A DNA stretch of 62,242 bases from CAZEBW01 sp964510205 (GTDB lineage: Bacteria > Chloroflexota > Anaerolineae > VGOG01): the NCBI GenBank assembly GCA_964510205.1, contig CAZEBW010000014.1:1-62242 (forward strand), in the 5' to 3' direction. The notes below the pieces were generated by a model. That model saw nothing but the letters and a program-made list of their open reading frames with translations. It searched no databases and had not been told where the DNA came from. Position numbers and translations under genes: made by a program. Shown here in pieces: positions 44,149 through 52,461 of the stretch (positions are counted from its first letter, which is position 1; the number at the start of each line of letters is the position of its first letter).

Positions 44149-44889
44149 TCAGTGCTCGATCGTGACCTCTACCTCACAGGGCTCCGGGTAGTTGCCGGTT
44201 TGATCTACTACGACCAGGCGGAAGGTGTAGGCCCCGGCAGGCAGAGCCGAGGTGTCCCAAACGCCCAAGGCCCCATCGGCTACTGGGGTCTCATGGGTGG
44301 CCATCGTCCTCCATTCCCCAGAAGTAGCCGGCCCTCTCAACTCAAACTTATAGAACTGAAAACTGCGGTTCGGGTCCTGGTCGAAATTCGCCGAGCCAGT
44401 GACTTGCACAACCCCCTTCAAAACGGCGTTCACCGTAGGATTGGTGAGCCTGATTCCAGGGTTGGGACAATGGGGGGGGATCACCACGGGTTCGGGCGTC
44501 GGCGTGGGAATGACCTCAGGTGTCGGCGTTGGGCGGGGAGTTCGCGTGGGACGGGGCGAAGGCGTGGGGGTTGGCGGCCCCGGAGTGAAGGTTGCGGTCG
44601 GTTGTAGCAGGACGGTTGGCGTGGGCTCACTTTCGATCTCGAGATCCAGATTGGGCTCCAAGTAAGTGGCCGTGAAGTAGATTCCGCCACCCAGGATCAA
44701 TAGGACGAAAACCATGCCTATGGAGCGAAGCCTGGTGCTGGAGGCCGCCTCCTTTTCCAGCGTGAAAATGGCCCTCCCCTTCTCTCGATGGGCCATAATC
44801 GCCCTTCCGATGTAGAACAAAATGCCCAGGACACAGGCCCCGATCAGCCAGACGTAGTACTCAGAGACCAATTTCACCAGTGTCGTCAT
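44149..44889 (-). CDS. Membrane-anchored protein with Thr/Pro linker and beta-sandwich domain
   Basis: A 246-residue protein with two hydrophobic segments (YVWLIGACVLGILFYIG and GMVFVLLILGGGIYFTA), a proline-threonine linker (PTPTPSPRPTRT), and an extracellular Ig-like domain from about residue 145 (CPNPGIRLTNPTVNAVLKG, LPAGAYTFRLVVVD). Function unknown. It overlaps the purine nucleoside phosphorylase gene by 4 bp, so the two are coupled. The fold is similar in outline to the C-terminal domain of the PBP at 38221. Confidence 0.75.
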   Translation of the reverse strand: MTTLVKLVSEYYVWLIGACVLGILFYIGRAIMAHREKGRAIFTLEKEAASSTRLRSIGMVFVLLILGGGIYFTATYLEPNLDLEIESEPTPTVLLQPTATFTPGPPTPTPSPRPTRTPRPTPTPEVIPTPTPEPVVIPPHCPNPGIRLTNPTVNAVLKGVVQVTGSANFDQDPNRSFQFYKFELRGPATSGEWRTMATHETPVADGALGVWDTSALPAGAYTFRLVVVDQTGNYPEPCEVEVTIEH

Positions 44890-45755
44890 TGATCTAAAGA
44901 GCTCCCTTCGTTGGGCAGCAGCCGGATAACGCCTTTGAGCAGCGCGGTGAGCTTAGGCACGAGGATTCTGCCGGTCTCCAACACCTCCTCATGCACACCT
45001 TTGCTCTCCCCCGTCGGCTCCATGACAGCCATATTGCTGATTCCGGAGACGCCCAACACCCGCATCCCGGCGTGGCGAGCGACGGTCACCTCGGGCACGG
45101 TGGACATGCCCACCGCATCCGCACCGATGAGGCGGAGGAACCTCAAGTCGGCTGGGGTCTCAAAGGAAGGGCCGGCCAGGCAAATATACACCCCCTGCTG
45201 AAGGGTGAAACCCAGGCCCTCAGCCACTTGCAGAGCCATCTCTCGCAGCTTCAAATCATAGGCTATGGACATATCAACAAAGCGTGGCCCCAGTTCTGGA
45301 TCGTTGGGACCGCGCAGAGGATTGAGGCCAGCCATGCCGACCAGGTTGATGTGATCAGTGATGAGCATCAGGTCGCCGGCCTGGAAAGCGGGGTTCAAAC
45401 CGCCAGCAGCATTGGTCACCATGAGAATACCGATACCCAGGAACTGCATCACGCGAATGGGCAAGCCGATTTGCTGGGGCGAGTAGCCTTCATAGTGATG
45501 AGCGCGGCCCTGCATGACCATGACCTCCTGGCCTTCCAACTCCCCAATGACCAACCGCCCAACGTGACCTTCTACGGTAGCAACTGGGAAGTGCGGGATC
45601 TCACTATAGGGGATCACCTCGGCTGCCTGCATCTCCTGGGCCAGGGGGTTCAGGCCGGAGCCTAGAATCAAGCCGATGGTCGGTTCGTGCTCCGTGCGGC
45701 TGCGGATGAGGTCGGCCGCCTCAGCAAACTCCTTACGGGTGAAGAATCGAGTCAT
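44886..45755 (-). CDS. Purine nucleoside phosphorylase (PNP/MTAP family)
   Basis: Phosphorolysis of purine nucleosides for salvage. The 289-residue protein has GLILGSGLNPLAQEM, MQGRAHHYEGYS, LMVTNAAGGLNPAFQAGD and the active-site region GLNPLRGPNDPELGPRF, plus DAVGMSTVPEV. The ATG at 45755 has a CCAGGAGG ribosome site. It is coupled to the downstream membrane protein. Confidence 0.93.
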   Translation of the reverse strand: MTRFFTRKEFAEAADLIRSRTEHEPTIGLILGSGLNPLAQEMQAAEVIPYSEIPHFPVATVEGHVGRLVIGELEGQEVMVMQGRAHHYEGYSPQQIGLPIRVMQFLGIGILMVTNAAGGLNPAFQAGDLMLITDHINLVGMAGLNPLRGPNDPELGPRFVDMSIAYDLKLREMALQVAEGLGFTLQQGVYICLAGPSFETPADLRFLRLIGADAVGMSTVPEVTVARHAGMRVLGVSGISNMAVMEPTGESKGVHEEVLETGRILVPKLTALLKGVIRLLPNEGSSLDQ

Positions 45756-45816
45756 CTCTGCCTCCTGGTTAGCGAAGCGGCATTGGCCGCCCATCCAAAA
45801 CGAAAATCTCGCTCAG

Positions 45817-46722
45817 CTACTTTGCTCTCGGATGGCTCTTATCGTACACCAACCGCTTGTGCTTGCTGGTCACGCGGGTGTAGATTTGGGTGGTCGAGAT
45901 GTTCGCATGCCCCAGAAACTGCTGAACGTCCACCAAAGTGGCCTCGTTGCTTTCCAGCATGTGGGTGGCAAAAGAGTGGCGAAGCGTATGGGGAGTGATG
46001 TCGGGGTCGAGTCCCGCTCGCTCGACATAGTCCTTGACGATAAGCCAAAGGCCCTGACGAGTTAACCGCCCACCTCGCGGGTTTAAGAAGAGCGCCTTCT
46101 CCTCTGTATCCTTAAGGAATTGAACCCGCCCTTTTCGCAAGTAGTTCTCAATGGCTTCGATGGCGCGGCTGTGTACGGGGATGATTCTCTCCTTGTCGCC
46201 CTTGCCGACGACCCGCACACTATTCGAAGGCAGATTGATGTCGTACAGGTCCAGTTCCACCAGCTCAGTGGCCCGCATGCCCGTGGCATACAGGAGTTCG
46301 AGCATCGCCTTGTCTCGCAACGCCTTAGGGCCCGAGTCTTTGGCAGGTTCGGCCAGCAACCGCTCCACTTCCTCAACCGGGATGGCGTTGGGCAGTTTCT
46401 TCTTCACCTTGGGCGAATCCAGGGTAGCCGTGGGATCATCCTCAGTCAAGTCCTCTCCCACCAGGAAGTGAAAGAAGGATTTGGTCGCGGCTACCTTGCG
46501 GGCCACCGTGGAAGCAGCGTATTCCCTTTCCTTGAGATGCAAGATGTAGGCGACGATCATGTCCTTGTCTACTTCATCCCAGGACTCAACCTCAATGGAA
46601 TCGTCCTCGTCTAGGAATTCTGCGAGTTGGGTCAGGTCATTCCTGTAGGCAATCAGGGTGTTTCGAGGAGAGCCCTTCTCCACCTCCAAATAATTCAGAA
46701 AATCCTCAATCTTTTCCAGCAT
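45817..46722 (-). CDS. xerD: Tyrosine recombinase XerC/XerD family
   Basis: Site-specific recombinase, most likely for chromosome dimer resolution. The 301-residue protein has the SAM-like N-terminal domain (FLNYLEVEKGSPRNTLIAYRNDL) and a catalytic domain with Arg in ATGMRATEL, the HTLRHSFATHML box, the LGHANISTTQIYTRV box with the nucleophile Tyr. The start MLEKIEDF has an AAGGAG site. Full length and house-keeping context make Xer more likely than a phage integrase. Confidence 0.88.
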   Translation of the reverse strand: MLEKIEDFLNYLEVEKGSPRNTLIAYRNDLTQLAEFLDEDDSIEVESWDEVDKDMIVAYILHLKEREYAASTVARKVAATKSFFHFLVGEDLTEDDPTATLDSPKVKKKLPNAIPVEEVERLLAEPAKDSGPKALRDKAMLELLYATGMRATELVELDLYDINLPSNSVRVVGKGDKERIIPVHSRAIEAIENYLRKGRVQFLKDTEEKALFLNPRGGRLTRQGLWLIVKDYVERAGLDPDITPHTLRHSFATHMLESNEATLVDVQQFLGHANISTTQIYTRVTSKHKRLVYDKSHPRAK

Positions 46723-46765
46723 AGTCAACTCCTTCCCAATAGACCATAGAGATACCGTCGAGTAT

Positions 46766-46793
46766 ATTATATCACAAGTTTGCATAAAATCAA
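46766..46793 (-). promoter_or_regulatory. Promoter of the xerD-like gene
   Basis: Minus strand TTGATT (46788-46793), 16-bp spacer, TATAAT (46766-46771) preceded by TGA. Confidence 0.65.
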
Positions 46794-46866
46794 ATTGGGG
46801 AGGCGCGCTTCTTGCTACCAGTTACCCCAACATTATATCGCAGAAAGCGGGATTTGCCAAACTCGA

Positions 46867-48009
46867 TCAGGTTATCAGCATCGCGTCGCCGAAGCTGTAA
46901 AAGCGATACCTCTTCTGGATGGCCTCTCGATACGCTTTGTCCATCAGCTCTTTGCCCGCGAAAGCCGCCACCAGCATCAAAAGCGTCGAGTGCGGCAGGT
47001 GGAAATTGGTGATCAGGGCGTCCACGGCGCGGAACGTGTAGCCGGGATAGATGAAGAGGTCGGTCTGGCCGGAGAAAGCAGCAAGTAGACTGGTAGATTG
47101 GTAGAGTCGTAAATTCGTATAATCGTAAGCTCGTAGACCCGTTCCCGAATTTCCGGGTTTACGAGTTTCCGAATCTACGGACTTACCAGTTTCCCGATTC
47201 CCCAGCTTACCAATCCCCGCCGCCGTCTCCAATACCCTAACCGCCGTCGTCCCCACCGCGATGACCCTCCTCCCCTCGGCTTTGGCCCGATTGATCCGCT
47301 CCGCTGCCTCTGGACTGAGCTGGCAGTACTCGCTGTGCATGGGGTGATCCTCGACGTTCTCCGTCCTCACCGGGCGGAAGGTGTCCAGACCGATGTGGAG
47401 GGTGACGAAGGCGAACTCCACACCACTGGCCTCCAGTTCCTCCATCAACTGCGGCGTGAAATGCAAGCCGGCGGTGGGAGCAGCCACCGATCCTTTGACC
47501 TTGGCGTAGACGGTCTGATAGCGTTCCGGCTCCGGCAAGGGCTCGTGGATGTAGGGAGGCAGGGGAACGACGCCCAAGTCGTCCAGCAGCGGCTCAATGG
47601 GCGATTCAAACTCCATCAACCTCGCGCCGTCCCCCACCTGGCCGACCACCTCGCCGATCAGCCCTTCCCCTCCACCGTGATTCAGCTTGACCCGCGTTCC
47701 CACCCTCACTTTGCGTCCTTTGGTCAACACCTCCCACACCCGCTCCCCCCGCTTGGTCACCAACAGCAACTCGACCTTGCCCCCGCTGGGCGCCTTGCGC
47801 CCAAACAGGCGGGCTGGGATGACGCGGCTCTGGTTGCAGACCAGGAGGTCGCCCGCCGCCAGGTAATCAGTGAGGTCACGAAAAGTCCGGTGCTCGATGG
47901 CTCCGCTGGCGCGATCCAGCACCATCAGCCGTGAGGCATCGCGCGGCTCGATGGGCGATTGGGCGATAAGCTCTGGGGGGAGATGGTAGTCGAAGTCACT
48001 GGTTTTCAC
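46867..48009 (-). CDS. queA: S-adenosylmethionine:tRNA ribosyltransferase-isomerase
   Basis: Builds the epoxycyclopentane ring of queuosine in tRNA. The protein starts at a GTG (48009) before KTSDFDYHLPPELIAQSP and shows the family blocks LLVCNQSRVIPARLFG, HIGLDTFRPV, VAVGTTAVRVLETA and IYPGYTFRAVDALITNF. Between VLETAAG and FSGQTDLFIYPG about 45 extra residues are encoded by a word-repeat tract (47085-47220), in frame. queH and a DUF2905 gene lie just upstream in the same direction. Confidence 0.94.
   Translation of the reverse strand: MKTSDFDYHLPPELIAQSPIEPRDASRLMVLDRASGAIEHRTFRDLTDYLAAGDLLVCNQSRVIPARLFGRKAPSGGKVELLLVTKRGERVWEVLTKGRKVRVGTRVKLNHGGGEGLIGEVVGQVGDGARLMEFESPIEPLLDDLGVVPLPPYIHEPLPEPERYQTVYAKVKGSVAAPTAGLHFTPQLMEELEASGVEFAFVTLHIGLDTFRPVRTENVEDHPMHSEYCQLSPEAAERINRAKAEGRRVIAVGTTAVRVLETAAGIGKLGNRETGKSVDSETRKPGNSGTGLRAYDYTNLRLYQSTSLLAAFSGQTDLFIYPGYTFRAVDALITNFHLPHSTLLMLVAAFAGKELMDKAYREAIQKRYRFYSFGDAMLIT
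47085..47220. repeat. Degenerate word-repeat tract inside queA
   Basis: Variants of TAGTCGTAAATTCGTATA, CGAATTTCCGGGTTTACGAG and CCAGTTTCCCGATT fill about 135 bp in frame with queA. The words match those in the spacers at 21355 and 54995. Confidence 0.75.
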
Positions 48010-48013
48010 GGTT

Positions 48014-48253
48014 TTACCTGCCCAACAGGCGAATGACCACATTCAAGACAATGGTCAGCAAAATACTGAGCACGATGCAGGTGACGATGGGGAAGTAGAA
48101 GCTGAATCCCTCCCGCTCGATGCGGATGTCGCCCGGCAGGCGGCCCAGGAAGGGAATCCTCAGCTTGGGGGCGAAAGTAAAAATGAGTCCGAGCACCAAC
48201 ACAAAAAGCCCCATCAGGATAAGCATCTTGCCCATCGTCTCAAAACCCTGCAT
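48014..48253 (-). CDS. Small DUF2905-type membrane protein
   Basis: About 79 residues with two membrane segments (LILMGLFVLVLGLIFTF and FPIVTCIVLSILLTIVLNVV) around the conserved LGRLPGDIRIEREGFSFYFP, the DUF2905 signature. Function unknown. The first segment is preceded by alternative ATGs at 48235 and 48253. It sits 4 bp upstream of queA. Confidence 0.8.
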   Translation of the reverse strand: MQGFETMGKMLILMGLFVLVLGLIFTFAPKLRIPFLGRLPGDIRIEREGFSFYFPIVTCIVLSILLTIVLNVVIRLLGR

Positions 48254-48312
48254 TCCCATCACCTCATCGCCTCGCTGCCTCGCTGCCCCATCGCCTCGCC
48301 GCCTCGTCATAC
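48250..48312. repeat. Degenerate word-repeat tract (CGCCTCG type)
   Basis: CATCGCCTCGCTGCCTCGCTGCC and similar words cover the 3' end of queH (tail AARRWGSEAARR) and the leader of the DUF2905 gene. Confidence 0.65.
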
Positions 48313-49013
48313 CGCTCCCACTCGCTGTAGATGCAGCCGCAGTATTGCTGGTGGTAGAGATCGTGCTCTCGCGTTAGTCGCCCCCGCTCCGACCAGCCAC
48401 GGCGGAAGTTTTCAAAATGAAATTCCACTCCCCACTCCTCTGCCACCCCTTCCCCGATGCGGCGGATTAGAACCTGATCCTGGTGGGGGCTGATGAGGAG
48501 GGTGGTGGTGAAAGCGTCGAAACGGTCCTCGGCAGCCACCCGCGCCGTCTTCCCCAGGCGCATCCGATAGCAGATGCGGCAGCGCTCCCCGAACTTCTCG
48601 CGCCCGGCCACCGCCCGAAAGTAGAGGGGCATCTCGTACCGCTCGTGCCAGATCACGGGCAACTCCACGGCTTCGGCGTACTTCTGCGCGCTCTCCCGCC
48701 TCCGCTGGTGCTCCCGCCAGGGATGGATGTTGGGATTGTACCAGAAGCCCGTGACCTCGAACCCCTCCTCCCGCAGCCGCTCAATGGGATAGGTGCTGCA
48801 CGGCCCGCAGCAGATGTGGAGCAGGATGCGCTTCCCCTGGCCTGGCTTTTCCGCTGGCTCTGGCGGCAGCTCCACGCTGTAGGGGAGCTGGATGGTGAGG
48901 GGCTCCTGGCTGACCAGCGCCGCCTTGCCCTGGGCGACGAGTTTCTGTGCTCTCTCAGACGTGGTGGGCGATAGCTGCTGGCCGTCGGCGTCGAGGACGA
49001 TGACGGGTGTCAC
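48264..49013 (-). CDS. queH: Epoxyqueuosine reductase QueH with an IscB-like N-terminal domain
   Basis: Reduces epoxyqueuosine to queuosine. The QueH part (about residues 65-240) has LLHICCGPCSTYPIERL, FWYNPNIHPWRE, the CRICYRMRL pair and YCGCIYSEWER, all iron-sulfur/iron ligands of the family. The first about 60 residues (VIVLDADGQQLSPTTSERA, VAQGKAALV, EPLTIQLPY) closely resemble the PLMP domain at the start of IscB/RRXRR proteins. The GTG at 49013 overlaps the stop of the DUF3795 gene (TAGTG), indicating coupling. The last residues lie in a word-repeat tract. Confidence 0.88.
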   Translation of the reverse strand: MTPVIVLDADGQQLSPTTSERAQKLVAQGKAALVSQEPLTIQLPYSVELPPEPAEKPGQGKRILLHICCGPCSTYPIERLREEGFEVTGFWYNPNIHPWREHQRRRESAQKYAEAVELPVIWHERYEMPLYFRAVAGREKFGERCRICYRMRLGKTARVAAEDRFDAFTTTLLISPHQDQVLIRRIGEGVAEEWGVEFHFENFRRGWSERGRLTREHDLYHQQYCGCIYSEWERYDEAARRWGSEAARR

Positions 49014-49411
49014 TAGGCGGCTCTCTCCCTTCCCCCGAACGCCTCTTTCATCTGCCGCAGACGGCCCAAAGCCTGGGCATATCCGTCGTTCTCCTTCGAC
49101 CATTCACTCAGCCGTTCACAGGGGAAGTCCGCACACTCGCAGCAGAAGGCCAACCCTTTTTCATCCACACAGCATTGCAGAATCCAACAGTCTGGCGACC
49201 AGTGCAACGACCGGTCCTCCCGGCACCCTTTGCAGTACATGGACCGCTCCATCACCTCAGAGACTCCTTCGCCTTCGTTCAACCATCCCATCTCCCTGAA
49301 CCAGGCAACAACGCGCTGCGCTGCGTCGGGGTCGCTGGGAAGCAAGCGAAGGTCACACTTGCCGCAGTCCAGGCCGCATACCGCGATCATTTGATGGTTA
49401 GCGTCTCCCAT
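49013..49411 (-). CDS. Cysteine-rich DUF3795-type protein
   Basis: A 132-residue protein with the DUF3795 pattern IAVCGLDCGKCD, CKGCREDR, CWILQCCVDEK and CCECADFPC, probably binding zinc or an iron-sulfur cluster. Function unknown. Coupled to queH by a one-base overlap. Confidence 0.78.
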   Translation of the reverse strand: MGDANHQMIAVCGLDCGKCDLRLLPSDPDAAQRVVAWFREMGWLNEGEGVSEVMERSMYCKGCREDRSLHWSPDCWILQCCVDEKGLAFCCECADFPCERLSEWSKENDGYAQALGRLRQMKEAFGGRERAA

Positions 49412-49592
49412 GGTCTGCCTTCTCCTTTTCCGTTTCGAGCCATTTGGGCGGTGCGGTCCTGGCCTCTAGGCAAAGTGCACCTCAATTCCCTCGTCAACGA
49501 AACGAGAACTATCACCCATAATGCACAACTTGGGCTTCTTGGCCCTGCTGCTTAACCAACGTGATGGCAAAAGATCGTATCGCAGCGCAATC

Positions 49593-49919
49593 TCAGACAG
49601 CCACCTGGGCACGTTGACCTGCACCGACGGGAACCAAAGTCAGCCGCAGAACCGCTTCCACTGCGTCAGCGAGACGCCGTGCCTCGGGCGCCAAACGACT
49701 TTCGTGTCCATCGGGGCAGTAGAGTTGGCGCACTTGGCGCAACTGCGCCCGACCGCCAGCTAGGTCCACGTCCACGTATCGGGAAAGCATCACCTGGCTA
49801 CATACGGAACAGCGATTTCGCGGACGCGGCCCAATGGTCACAGCCACTGGTTCCATCTCGTCCAGATAATCGGTGGCATCGTGCGTCCCCCAGAATTTAG
49901 CTTCCTGAGCTCGCGTCAT
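49593..49919 (-). CDS. CopG/BrnA-like segment fused to a YgiT-type zinc finger
   Basis: 108 residues. The N-terminus EAKFWGTHDATDYLDEMEP has the FWDTHD pattern of CopG/BrnA-type antitoxins; the C-terminal part has a CSVC..CPDGH zinc-finger pattern with a V-D-V-D-L-A-G-G core as in YgiT-type fingers. An ATG at 49919 is chosen over an upstream in-frame start. Downstream of a YgiT-like and a BrnT-like gene; probably the third member of a toxin-antitoxin locus. Confidence 0.6.
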   Translation of the reverse strand: MTRAQEAKFWGTHDATDYLDEMEPVAVTIGPRPRNRCSVCSQVMLSRYVDVDLAGGRAQLRQVRQLYCPDGHESRLAPEARRLADAVEAVLRLTLVPVGAGQRAQVAV

Positions 49920-50009
49920 TATTGTCTTCACCCCAGATGACGTCTTCAACGTGCACAGCCTTGCTCCGTTTGATTTGCACTGCACCACTGTTCCTCGGGA
50001 CAGCGTTAG

Positions 50010-50402
50010 CTACACTAACTCCTTAGAAGCAGTCTGCCGCCAGAGGGCAGCTATTTCCCGGGCCAGGGAAAGGCGCACGAAGAAGTCTTCACCATCGAAC
50101 AAGACATCGCTGGCCGGAGTCGGTCCCCGCTCCCGAAGGAGCCTATCCAATAGTTGGATGGCACCGTAGCGCCTGGCCTGTTCCCGGTCGAGGAAGGTTT
50201 CATTGCACTCTGGGCAGACGTACACGGAATAAGTGACGGTGAACTTCCCGCCAGCTATGGTGCGTGCTGCCCGTTGTTCAACCATCGGACCATGACCGTG
50301 AGGGCAGATGGGCGGCTCACCGGGTGGCCGCGATTCCCACTCCAAGGTCACTTCTTCTTCAATGATGTCATCCGGGCTGTACTGAAATACTAAATCTCCC
50401 AT
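50010..50402 (-). CDS. YgiT-type zinc-finger protein, antitoxin-like
   Basis: 130 residues with a zinc finger (ICPHGHGPM and YVCPECNETFLDREQA) separated by a beta segment, as in YgiT/MqsA-type proteins. A helical C-terminal part follows. ATG directly abuts the stop of the BrnT-like gene (TAAATG), so it is the second gene of the locus and likely its antitoxin. Confidence 0.68.
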   Translation of the reverse strand: MGDLVFQYSPDDIIEEEVTLEWESRPPGEPPICPHGHGPMVEQRAARTIAGGKFTVTYSVYVCPECNETFLDREQARRYGAIQLLDRLLRERGPTPASDVLFDGEDFFVRLSLAREIAALWRQTASKELV

Positions 50403-50678
50403 TTATCTTCCCTTCCGTTTCGACTTCTTGAAGAGCTTCACTTGCCAATCAGATGAGGGATAGGCCGTGACGATCTCAGCTACCCCGCGATGATATTCGA
50501 AGATAACAGTCAGATACCCGCTGGGAGAAAGACCAACAGCCATATAACGTCCATCACGGGCACGGCGGATCACCGGGTTGCCATATAGCAACTCAGTCGC
50601 TTCATCGGCCGACACGCCGTGCTTGTCCCATATCTTGTCGGCAACCCATTCGCTAATGAATACGTCATGAATGTGCAA
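50403..50678 (-). CDS. BrnT/RelE-like toxin candidate
   Basis: 91 residues with IWDKHGVSADEATELLYGNPV, RDGRYMAVGLSPSGYLTVIFEY and a basic tail (KLFKKSKRKGR), matching the BrnT-type ribonuclease fold. First gene of the trio with the YgiT-like and CopG-like genes; they are co-directional. The toxin-antitoxin role is inference from family resemblance and gene order. Confidence 0.68.
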   Translation of the reverse strand: MHIHDVFISEWVADKIWDKHGVSADEATELLYGNPVIRRARDGRYMAVGLSPSGYLTVIFEYHRGVAEIVTAYPSSDWQVKLFKKSKRKGR

Positions 50679-50693
50679 GATTTGACTCTCCTA

Positions 50694-51719
50694 TCAAAAC
50701 AACGTCGCCTGCCCCGGCCTCTCCTCGTAGGGGATGCCCAGGTGCTCGTAAGCGCGGGGGGTGGCCATGCGGCCGCGCGAAGTGCGGTTCAAGAAGCCCA
50801 TTTGCAGGAGATAAGGCTCGACGACCTCCATGATGGTATCGGACTCCTCGGAGAGGGCGGCGGCGATGGTCTCCAGACCCACGGGACCGCCCTCGAACTT
50901 CTTGATGATGGTCAGGAGCACGCGGCGGTCTATGTCATCTAGGCCCAGCTCGTCCACCTCCAGCAGGGCCAGAGCCTCCCTGGCCACAAGTTCGGTAATG
51001 CGCCCCTCGGCCCGCACCTGGGCGTAGTCGCGCACCCGCTTGAGCAGCCGATTGGCCACACGAGGCGTGCCCCTGGCGCGGCGAGCGACCTCCCTCGTCC
51101 CGCCCTCGTCTATGCCCACCTCCAAAATGCGAGCCGAACGGCGCACGATGGCTTCCATGGCCGGCTGGTCGTAGAAGTTCACCCGATACACCACGCCGAA
51201 GCGCGCCCTGAGGGGCGAGGTGATCAGAGCCAGCCGGGTGGTGGCCCCGATGATAGTGAACCGAGGCAGCTTGAGACGCAGGCTGCGAGCGCTGGGTCCC
51301 TTGCCAATGATGATGTCCAGCGCGAAATCCTCCATGGCCGGATAGAGCGTCTCTTCGATAGCCCGGCCCAGGCGATGTACCTCGTCAATGAAAAGGACAT
51401 CGCCCTGGCGCAAGTTGGTGAGAATGGCCGCCAGGTCCCCAGCTCGCTCGATGGCCGGCCCGGCGGTGATCTTGATGTTGACGTTCATTTCGGTAGCTAC
51501 GCAATGCGCCAGCGTGGTTTTCCCAAGACCTGGCGGACCATAGAGCAAAACGTGGTCCAGAGCTTCACCCCGCTGCTTGGCAGCCTCAATGACGATCCTG
51601 AGGTTCTCTTTGATCCTATCCTGGCCGATGAACTCGGCCAGTTGCCTGGGACGCAACGACATGTCCAAGGCCGCTTCTTCCTCTTTCAAATTCGGTGAAA
51701 TCATGCGCTCTTCAGTCAT
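50694..51719 (-). CDS. ruvB: Holliday junction DNA helicase RuvB
   Basis: Motor of branch migration. The 341-residue AAA+ protein has SLRPRQLAEFIGQDRIKENL, Walker A YGPPGLGKTTLAH, Walker B VLFIDEVHRL and the C-terminal winged helix PYLLQMGFLNRTSRGR. No ruvA or ruvC nearby. Confidence 0.97.
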   Translation of the reverse strand: MTEERMISPNLKEEEAALDMSLRPRQLAEFIGQDRIKENLRIVIEAAKQRGEALDHVLLYGPPGLGKTTLAHCVATEMNVNIKITAGPAIERAGDLAAILTNLRQGDVLFIDEVHRLGRAIEETLYPAMEDFALDIIIGKGPSARSLRLKLPRFTIIGATTRLALITSPLRARFGVVYRVNFYDQPAMEAIVRRSARILEVGIDEGGTREVARRARGTPRVANRLLKRVRDYAQVRAEGRITELVAREALALLEVDELGLDDIDRRVLLTIIKKFEGGPVGLETIAAALSEESDTIMEVVEPYLLQMGFLNRTSRGRMATPRAYEHLGIPYEERPGQATLF

Positions 51720-51797
51720 GTTTTCCTCGCTTGGGAATCACAGCGGTCTCCACACCAGCGATTATACCAGAAAGGGCAGAAAAAGTGAAATCTCTCT

Positions 51798-51826
51798 TTG
51801 ACAAAGGCGTCCATTAGTGATACAAT
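51798..51826 (+). promoter_or_regulatory. Promoter of the por operon
   Basis: TTGACA (51798-51803), 17-bp spacer, TACAAT (51821-51826). Confidence 0.75.
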
Positions 51827-51833
51827 ATGTACC

Positions 51834-51860
51834 GGCAATTAGCGGCGAGCGCTAATTGCC
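51834..51860 (+). promoter_or_regulatory. Palindrome in the por leader (operator or hairpin)
   Basis: GGCAATTAGCG (51834-51844) and CGCTAATTGCC (51850-51860) form a perfect 11-bp inverted repeat with a 5-bp loop just after the expected transcription start, well placed for a repressor or an RNA stem. Confidence 0.65.
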
Positions 51861-51884
51861 TATTGCTGAAACAAGGAGGTTCGC

Positions 51885-52460
51885 ATGAGTAAACTGACTG
51901 AGATTCGCTGGCACGGCCGCGGCGGCCAAGGCGTGGTCACGGCGGGCAAGCTGCTGGCTGAGACGGCTCTGGGGACGGGCCAATATTTCCAGGCTTTCCC
52001 CGACTACGGCCCTGAGCGCATGGGGGCGCCCATCAAGGCCTACACCCGCCTCAGCACAGAGCCTATCCACCTGCACTGTCAGATCGAGCAGCCCAACGTC
52101 GTTTTGGTCCTCGATCCGACGTTGTTAGGCACAGTTGCGGTGACCGAAGGCCTGAAAGAGGATGGCGTGCTCTTGGTGAACACGCCCAAATCCCCCGCCG
52201 AGATTCGAGAGATGACGGGCTTCAAGACCGGCGGGGTGTTTACTGTAGACGCCAGCCACATCGCCATCGAGGAGATCGGCCGCGAGATCACCAACACGCC
52301 CATGATCGGCGCCCTGGCCAAGGCCACGGGGTTCTTCGATATTGACGATCTGGTTGCGCAGACCCGCAAGCGCTTCACCAAGTTGATGATGAAGCAAGAC
52401 ATCATTGACGCCAACGTGCGGGCCATGCGCCGCGCAACCGAAGAGGTACAGGAGGGATAA
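51885..52460 (+). CDS. porG: 2-oxoacid:ferredoxin oxidoreductase, gamma subunit
   Basis: 191-residue gamma subunit of a four-subunit 2-oxoacid (probably pyruvate) ferredoxin oxidoreductase. It has EIRWHGRGGQGVVTAGKLLAE and FPDYGPERMGAPIKAY. AAGGAGGTTCGC ribosome site. First gene of gamma-delta-alpha-beta order, the archaeal-type arrangement. Confidence 0.94.
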   Translation: MSKLTEIRWHGRGGQGVVTAGKLLAETALGTGQYFQAFPDYGPERMGAPIKAYTRLSTEPIHLHCQIEQPNVVLVLDPTLLGTVAVTEGLKEDGVLLVNTPKSPAEIREMTGFKTGGVFTVDASHIAIEEIGREITNTPMIGALAKATGFFDIDDLVAQTRKRFTKLMMKQDIIDANVRAMRRATEEVQEG

Positions 52461-52461
52461 C

